DNA of 64,000 nt from Paenibacillus selenitireducens (GTDB lineage: Bacteria; Bacillota; Bacilli; Paenibacillales; Paenibacillaceae): NCBI RefSeq assembly GCF_002021565.1, contig NZ_MSZX01000004.1, forward strand, positions 248,027 to 312,026, written 5' to 3'. Shown piece after piece: positions 59,642 to 64,000 of this stretch (within the stretch, counting starts at the first letter, position 1; each line of letters opens with the position of its first letter). The notes under the pieces were generated by a model, which was given only the letters and a program-made list of their open reading frames with translations, was not told where the DNA came from and did no database searches. The translations under genes and the position numbers were made by a program.

Positions 59642-59989
59642 CTATGCTTCAAGAAGTGCTTTTAATTGACTGATTTTTTGTTCTGCCGTACTGACAAACG
59701 ACGATGGAATAGGTGTCTCATAATCAAAGCCGTGAGGGAAAGTCGTTCTACCCATGTAAACTGCTTCAATCGCAAGTACCGCATCGGGATTTTCTAACTT
59801 GCCTTCAATTGCACGTGTGTTGATGCGTAAGTAATAATCTTGTTTATTTTGTTGATCTTCCATTTTAAAATCGTATGTAGCACGTGTATATTCCCACTGC
59901 CAACGGACAAATCCAAGTTTTTCAGCTGATTCATCTAAATAGGCCAAGTCGCTTTTAAGACCGATTAAGCCTGAGTTTTCAATAATCAT
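59642..59989 (-). CDS. YugN-like family protein (115 aa)
   Basis: The protein begins MIIENSGLIGLKSDLAYLDE and contains LGFVRWQWEYTRATYDFKME and YYLRINTRAIEGKLENPDAV, consistent with the YugN-like family, whose function is unknown. The ribosome site TAAGGAGGAAA is strong. It is co-oriented with, and 12 bases upstream of, the SEDS gene. Confidence 0.7.
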   Translation of the reverse strand: MIIENSGLIGLKSDLAYLDESAEKLGFVRWQWEYTRATYDFKMEDQQNKQDYYLRINTRAIEGKLENPDAVLAIEAVYMGRTTFPHGFDYETPIPSSFVSTAEQKISQLKALLEA

Positions 59990-60201
59990 ATTTCGATTTC
60001 CTCCTTAAATTGACCTGCCCTCGATATTCACTATTCATGATAGTATGTTTCCTAGGGATGCGCAAGCCTTCGGGAACGATAGTTGGTTGAAATTGGGTAT
60101 GAACGTTTTGTGAAATATAGGTAGACAATGGGGTTGGAATTGAGGAAAATGATAGAAATAAACTTGAAAAAAAAGGAATGCTATGGGGGAGAGGGACCAG
60201 A

Positions 60202-61404
60202 ATGGGAATGATCTTTCGTGAAGAAATATTAACGAACATGTATCCAACGATGGTGGAATGGCGCAGATACTTACATATGAACCCTGAGCTGTCCTATCAA
60301 GAATCGAAGACATCGGAATTTATTGCTGCAAAACTAAGAGACTGGGGCATCGAAGTTCAGACTGGCGTAGGCGGTTATGGGGTAGTCGGCAATCTACGTG
60401 GAAGATCAGCGGGGCCTACAGTAGCCTTGCGGGCAGATATGGATGCCTTGCCGATTCAAGATGAGAAAACCTGCGCATATGCTTCGCAAGTGCCCGGGGT
60501 GATGCATGCCTGCGGACATGATGGGCACACCTCGACCTTGCTGGGTATTGCCTATTACTTCAGTCAGCAGCGTGATACGTTGCATGGAAACTTGCGGTTT
60601 ATCTTCCAACCTGCGGAGGAAACCTGTCCCGGCGGTGCCATTCAGATGATCGAAGACGGTGTCCTCGAGGGTGTAGATGCGATTTATGGCGTTCATCTAT
60701 GGTCTCCTCTCCCTGTAGGTACGACGGCTAGCATAGAAGGACCCATGTGGGCAGCCGCGGATGAATTTTTTATCGAGATCGAGGGCAGAGGCGGGCATGG
60801 CGGTGTACCGCAAGAGACCGTAGATAGTGTGCTTGTCGGCGCGGCCATGATCATGAATATACAGACGATTGTGAGTCGCTCGGTGGATCCGATGGAGCCT
60901 GCAGTTGTGACGGTTGGCTCGATGCAAGCGGGTACGGTACAAAATATCATTGCAGAACGCTGTCATATTAGTGGAACGGTTCGAACATTCCAAGAAGATG
61001 TTCGTCAGCGCGTTCGTGACCGATTAGAGAAGATCGTGGTACAAACCTGCGGGATGTATGGCGCACAAGTCAAATTGGATTATCAGGTAGGATATCCCCC
61101 CGTCGTGAATGATCGGGAGGAGACAGAACGTTACCGTCGTGTGGCAACTTTGCTGTTTGGTGAGGAACGGACAGAAATAGCACAGAAGATGATGCCGGCA
61201 GAAGACTTTGCTTACTATTTGCAGCGCGTTCCTGGATGTTTTATATTGGTAGGTGCGGGGAATTCAGAACAGGGTGTTGTCCATCCGCATCATCATCCGC
61301 GTTTTGATATCGATGAAGCATCCATGTTACAGGCCGCGAAGCTACTCATTCATCTGGCGCTAGATTATCTATCGACTGTGGAATATAGCCCAGACAGTGA
61401 ATGA
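60202..61404 (+). CDS. M20 family metallopeptidase/amidohydrolase
   Basis: The 400-residue enzyme has a start helix RRYLHMNPELSYQE, the metal ligand region ALRADMDALPIQDE, MHACGHDGHTSTLLGIAYYF, PAEETCPGGAIQMIEDG and MMPAEDFAYYLQRVPG. The dimerisation domain sits around residues 185-300. Relatives hydrolyse N-acyl amino acids (HipO/YtnL type, N-acetyl-diaminopimelate deacetylase) or indole-acetyl conjugates; the substrate is not evident. ATG 60202 after GAGAGGGA is preferred over ATG 60178. Confidence 0.9.
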   Translation: MGMIFREEILTNMYPTMVEWRRYLHMNPELSYQESKTSEFIAAKLRDWGIEVQTGVGGYGVVGNLRGRSAGPTVALRADMDALPIQDEKTCAYASQVPGVMHACGHDGHTSTLLGIAYYFSQQRDTLHGNLRFIFQPAEETCPGGAIQMIEDGVLEGVDAIYGVHLWSPLPVGTTASIEGPMWAAADEFFIEIEGRGGHGGVPQETVDSVLVGAAMIMNIQTIVSRSVDPMEPAVVTVGSMQAGTVQNIIAERCHISGTVRTFQEDVRQRVRDRLEKIVVQTCGMYGAQVKLDYQVGYPPVVNDREETERYRRVATLLFGEERTEIAQKMMPAEDFAYYLQRVPGCFILVGAGNSEQGVVHPHHHPRFDIDEASMLQAAKLLIHLALDYLSTVEYSPDSE

Positions 61405-61494
61405 TTCCATGAAAATATGGAAAATATAACAGTATTACAGCGATGTATAGGTAGACATTTTATGAGGCGTTACATCCATGAGATCTTAGAAGAT

Positions 61495-61521
61495 ACGGCT
61501 TGCGCTGCAAGCCGTTTTTTT
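61495..61521 (+). terminator. Intrinsic terminator
   Basis: CGGCTTGC pairs with GCAAGCCG around three bases, then seven T. It ends the M20 gene, about 90 bases after its stop. Confidence 0.92.
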
Positions 61522-61562
61522 ACGAAATGACAGAACAAGTGAGACAGAAGGAGGTCGGATGA

Positions 61563-63263
61563 ATGTCTTATCAGGCGAATGGCCCGTGTATTGTTCAATC
61601 TGATTTTACGGTGCTTCTTGAGACAGAGCACACGACTTCGAAACAGGCAAGAGAACTATTATTTCGGATTGCAGAGTTGTTGAAAAGCCCTGCGAATATC
61701 CATACGTATCGCATTACGCCATTATCATTGTGGAATGCAGCAGCTGGAGGAATGCAAGCAAGCGATGTGATCGAGCAGCTGCAGCAGTATGCCAAGTGGG
61801 ATGTTCCCGTTAAAGTGACTCAACAAATAAAGCAATGGATGGAACGTTACGGGAGTCTAAAATTGGAGTATATCGATGATGAATTAATGCTATCCGCGAT
61901 GCAGACAGGCATGCTCGATGAGTTCATGGAAGACAAGAGTATCCAATCTTTTATCGAAGAAAAATTGGATGATGTGACACTCCGTATAAAGAAACATGCA
62001 CGCGGTCTCATGAAGCAAGAGCTAACAAGGCTTGGCTATCCTGTCTTAGATACCATTGGGTATCATGAAGGGAAGGAGCTTCACCTTGATTTTGTGGCAC
62101 CAGATGCTTCGAATACATCTTTTACATTACGAAGCTATCAGCGACAAGCGGTCACAGCCTTTGAAGGAGAGGGGGGCGATGGCTACGGCGGGAGCGGTGT
62201 CGTCGTGTTGCCTTGTGGAGCAGGAAAGACCGTGGTCGGCATGGCAGTGATGAAGGAATTTCAATGTGAGACGTTAATTTTAACGACAAACGTTACCTCC
62301 GTGCGACAGTGGAAGGCGGAGCTGCTAAGTAAGACGACGCTTCGTGAAGAGGATATCGGGGAATATACAGGGGCTGCGAAAGCGGTAAAACCCGTAACCA
62401 TTGCAACGTATCAAATTTTAACCCATCGCAAACAGAAGTCGGATGACTTTGTACATATGCAATTGTTTAATGAACGGGATTGGGGACTCATTATCTATGA
62501 TGAGGTACATCTGCTTCCGGCACCCGTGTTTCGGGCTACTGCGGATATTCAGGCTACGCGGCGATTGGGTTTAACAGCTACGCTGGTGCGTGAGGACGGA
62601 TGTGAGAAGGATGTCTTCTCGTTGATCGGACCGAAGCGATATGAATTGCCCTGGAAGGAACTCGAAGAGCAAGGGTGGATCGCTACGGTGAACTGCTGTG
62701 AAATTCGGGTTCCCTTAATAACCCCCCAGTTAGAACAGTACTGGCATGCTGATGCGAAGAGCAAGTTCAGAATAGCCGGCGAGAATCCTGAGAAAATTCA
62801 TGTCATTCGCGATGTGCTTCGGGAACATCAAGGGCTTCCGACCCTGATCATCGGACAGTATCTGGATCAACTTGCAGTGATCGCCGAAGAATTAGAGGCA
62901 CCGTTAATGACAGGGACGACACCGCAAGCCAAACGGCAAGAACTGTATGAGCAATTCAAACGAGGGGATATTCGCTTGTTAGTCGTCTCCAAAATAGCGA
63001 ATTTTGCCGTGGATTTGCCCGATGCGGCAGTGGCAATACAAGTATCTGGCAGTTACGGATCTCGACAAGAAGAGGCGCAACGCTTAGGACGTATACTCCG
63101 TCCTAAAGCGGGTGAGAACACGGCCTACTTCTATACCGTTGTATCCTCCAATTCGAAGGAGCAGGAGTTCGCGTTGAAACGCCAATTATTCCTGATTGAA
63201 CAGGGATATGCTTATACGGTTCGTACTATCGACCCACCAACGAAGGAGGTGGCCGCAACTTGA
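61563..63263 (+). CDS. XPB/Rad25-type DEAD-like helicase
   Basis: The 566-residue protein has an N-terminal domain (about residues 1-180) that resembles the Helicase_C_3/damage-recognition part found in XPB relatives, then two RecA-like domains. Walker A is VLPCGAGKTVVGMAVMKE (near 218), motif II is YDEVHLLPAPVFRA (DEVH, near 312), motif III RLGLTATLVREDG and motif VI QEEAQRLGRILRPKAG (near 508). XPB unwinds DNA in nucleotide excision repair and transcription in eukaryotes; bacterial members are sporadic and of unclear role. The stop overlaps the start of the following gene. Confidence 0.92.
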   Translation: MSYQANGPCIVQSDFTVLLETEHTTSKQARELLFRIAELLKSPANIHTYRITPLSLWNAAAGGMQASDVIEQLQQYAKWDVPVKVTQQIKQWMERYGSLKLEYIDDELMLSAMQTGMLDEFMEDKSIQSFIEEKLDDVTLRIKKHARGLMKQELTRLGYPVLDTIGYHEGKELHLDFVAPDASNTSFTLRSYQRQAVTAFEGEGGDGYGGSGVVVLPCGAGKTVVGMAVMKEFQCETLILTTNVTSVRQWKAELLSKTTLREEDIGEYTGAAKAVKPVTIATYQILTHRKQKSDDFVHMQLFNERDWGLIIYDEVHLLPAPVFRATADIQATRRLGLTATLVREDGCEKDVFSLIGPKRYELPWKELEEQGWIATVNCCEIRVPLITPQLEQYWHADAKSKFRIAGENPEKIHVIRDVLREHQGLPTLIIGQYLDQLAVIAEELEAPLMTGTTPQAKRQELYEQFKRGDIRLLVVSKIANFAVDLPDAAVAIQVSGSYGSRQEEAQRLGRILRPKAGENTAYFYTVVSSNSKEQEFALKRQLFLIEQGYAYTVRTIDPPTKEVAAT

Positions 63264-64000
63264 AAATGCAGGATATCCTAGCAAAAATGGACACTGCCGA
63301 GCAAAGCCGAACTCGTGAAATGCTACAGGCTATGCAAAATTCAGCAGCGTTCGCTTCGATCATGGACAAGCTCTCTATAATGGAAAGGAAAACGCTAATT
63401 CTCATATTACGGCATTTTGGATTGCAATCTTTTGAATACCACACCTTATTAAAGGTAACTAATTATTCGATGTCGGGAGCTAACTTACGCGTTGCACTTA
63501 ATTTGCTGCGGAACAAAGGTGTGATCTATGCTGTTCGAAAAACATGGGGGGACCGATTGTTCTTTATTCCTACGGATCTATTCCCACGGTTGCAACAATA
63601 CTTGATGCCGCTGCAAATGCTTCCAGTTGTTACGGATTCATTAAGCATAACGGTGAGGCATGAAGCGGGCAGAGGGCTTGAATTGGATCTATTCTACCTA
63701 TTAGCTTCCATCGCGAAATACGGTTCTCCCTTAACTTCCAAAGGAACCATTCATAAAAAAAACGTGCAAAAAATGCTCTCATCCGTGGCCATTACTGTGA
63801 AAGATCTCGCCCCACTAAAGCTGCAATATCCAAATCCAGACGTATTGCCGTCATCCGTAGCTTTTGTGCTGGATCTTGCACTCAAACTTGATCTTATTCG
63901 CAAAACTCCAGATGCCTACGTCCTTCAGGACGACGCATTGTTTTCCTGGTTAGCACAGGGGAGATCGTCGATGCAGATACGTCTCTGGGCGTTATGGCTG
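63260..64000 (+). CDS. Partner gene of the XPB helicase, cut by the window end (partial)
   Basis: A frame opens with TTG 63260, four bases inside the helicase gene, with GAAGGAGG at 63242-63249 as ribosome site, and stays open to the window edge (at least 247 residues). It starts MKMQDILAKMDTAEQSRTRE. The part FGLQSFEYHTLLKVTNYSMS, GANLRVALNLLRNKGVIYAV looks like a winged-helix domain, followed by a strand-rich unit (LELDLFYLLASIAKYGSPLT). Relatives annotated as helicase-associated (Helicase_C_3) are a possible match, but I do not claim it. The two are clearly one translation unit. Confidence 0.8.
   Translation, partial: MKMQDILAKMDTAEQSRTREMLQAMQNSAAFASIMDKLSIMERKTLILILRHFGLQSFEYHTLLKVTNYSMSGANLRVALNLLRNKGVIYAVRKTWGDRLFFIPTDLFPRLQQYLMPLQMLPVVTDSLSITVRHEAGRGLELDLFYLLASIAKYGSPLTSKGTIHKKNVQKMLSSVAITVKDLAPLKLQYPNPDVLPSSVAFVLDLALKLDLIRKTPDAYVLQDDALFSWLAQGRSSMQIRLWALWL

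Noticed and set aside
1-64000. tRNA, rRNA, insertion sequences, prophage genes or known metabolite riboswitches
   Set aside because: I saw no CCA-ended cloverleaf runs, no 16S/23S landmarks, no transposase or integrase motifs, and no recognisable conserved riboswitch cores; a covariance scan would be needed to exclude weak cases.

Overview
The window reads as chromosomal DNA of a low-to-moderate-GC, spore-forming Gram-positive bacterium, most likely Paenibacillus or a close relative. Evidence is the Bacillales gene set (CcpA, AcuA/AcuC/AcsA, SpeA, YlaN, YktB-type UPF0637, S4), strong AGGAGG-type ribosome sites with frequent GTG/TTG starts, U-tailed intrinsic terminators after many genes, and three proteins carrying the copper-amine-oxidase-type stalk domain that is abundant in Paenibacillaceae. 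No rRNA, tRNA, prophage, insertion sequence or CRISPR array was found. All family names come from reading motifs by eye; no database search was run.

Layout. 1-4.9 kb: small genes (acetyltransferases, a phosphoesterase, a YHYH/stalk protein, a 58-residue YjfB-type protein). 5.0-7.9 kb: a two-gene surface O-acylation module (MBOAT plus an SGNH-like protein fused to a stalk domain). 7.9-14.5 kb: a Gly/His-rich repeat protein, an L,D-transpeptidase, ung, two tiny membrane ORFs and several DUF proteins. 14.6-23.6 kb: arginine decarboxylase, an MFS transporter, and a linearmycin-resistance-like unit (LuxR-type regulator and sensor kinase divergent from an ABC ATPase with two permeases). 24.5-34.5 kb: gnd, aroK, a rhodanese, a divergent aroA, then a carbohydrate PTS operon (EIICBA, enzyme I, GH13 glucosidase with an apparent CTG start). 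35.3-41.5 kb: ccpA, mtnN and the acetate/acetoin cluster acuC-acuA divergent from acsA, with a cre-like site and no acuB. 41.5-45.0 kb: a CUT1-type sugar ABC operon. 45.1-47.4 kb: a CorC/HlyC-type membrane protein divergent from a DUF1836 regulator, with matching operators at both promoters. 47.5-53.7 kb: class A PBP with Fn3 tail, rpsD with a long leader, GAF-GGDEF protein. 53.8-61.4 kb: lipoprotein, aminopeptidase, an HPr-like protein without the His15 loop between two inverted 117-bp repeats, YlaN, a cation exchanger, Asp23/Gls24, a SEDS protein and an M20 peptidase. 61.5-64 kb: an XPB-type helicase coupled to a gene cut by the window end.

Themes. Carbon regulation recurs: CcpA, acetyl-CoA synthetase with its lysine acetyltransferase/deacetylase, a PTS operon without HPr, and an HPr-like protein that keeps the Ser46-type motif but lacks the phosphotransfer histidine. 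Envelope biology is the second theme: O-acylation, PBP1A, L,D-transpeptidase, SEDS protein and stalk-domain proteins. The signals most worth following are the DUF1836 operator pair (46434-46628) and the inverted repeat family around the HPr-like gene (55771-56388), which has a third fragment at 18992-19033.
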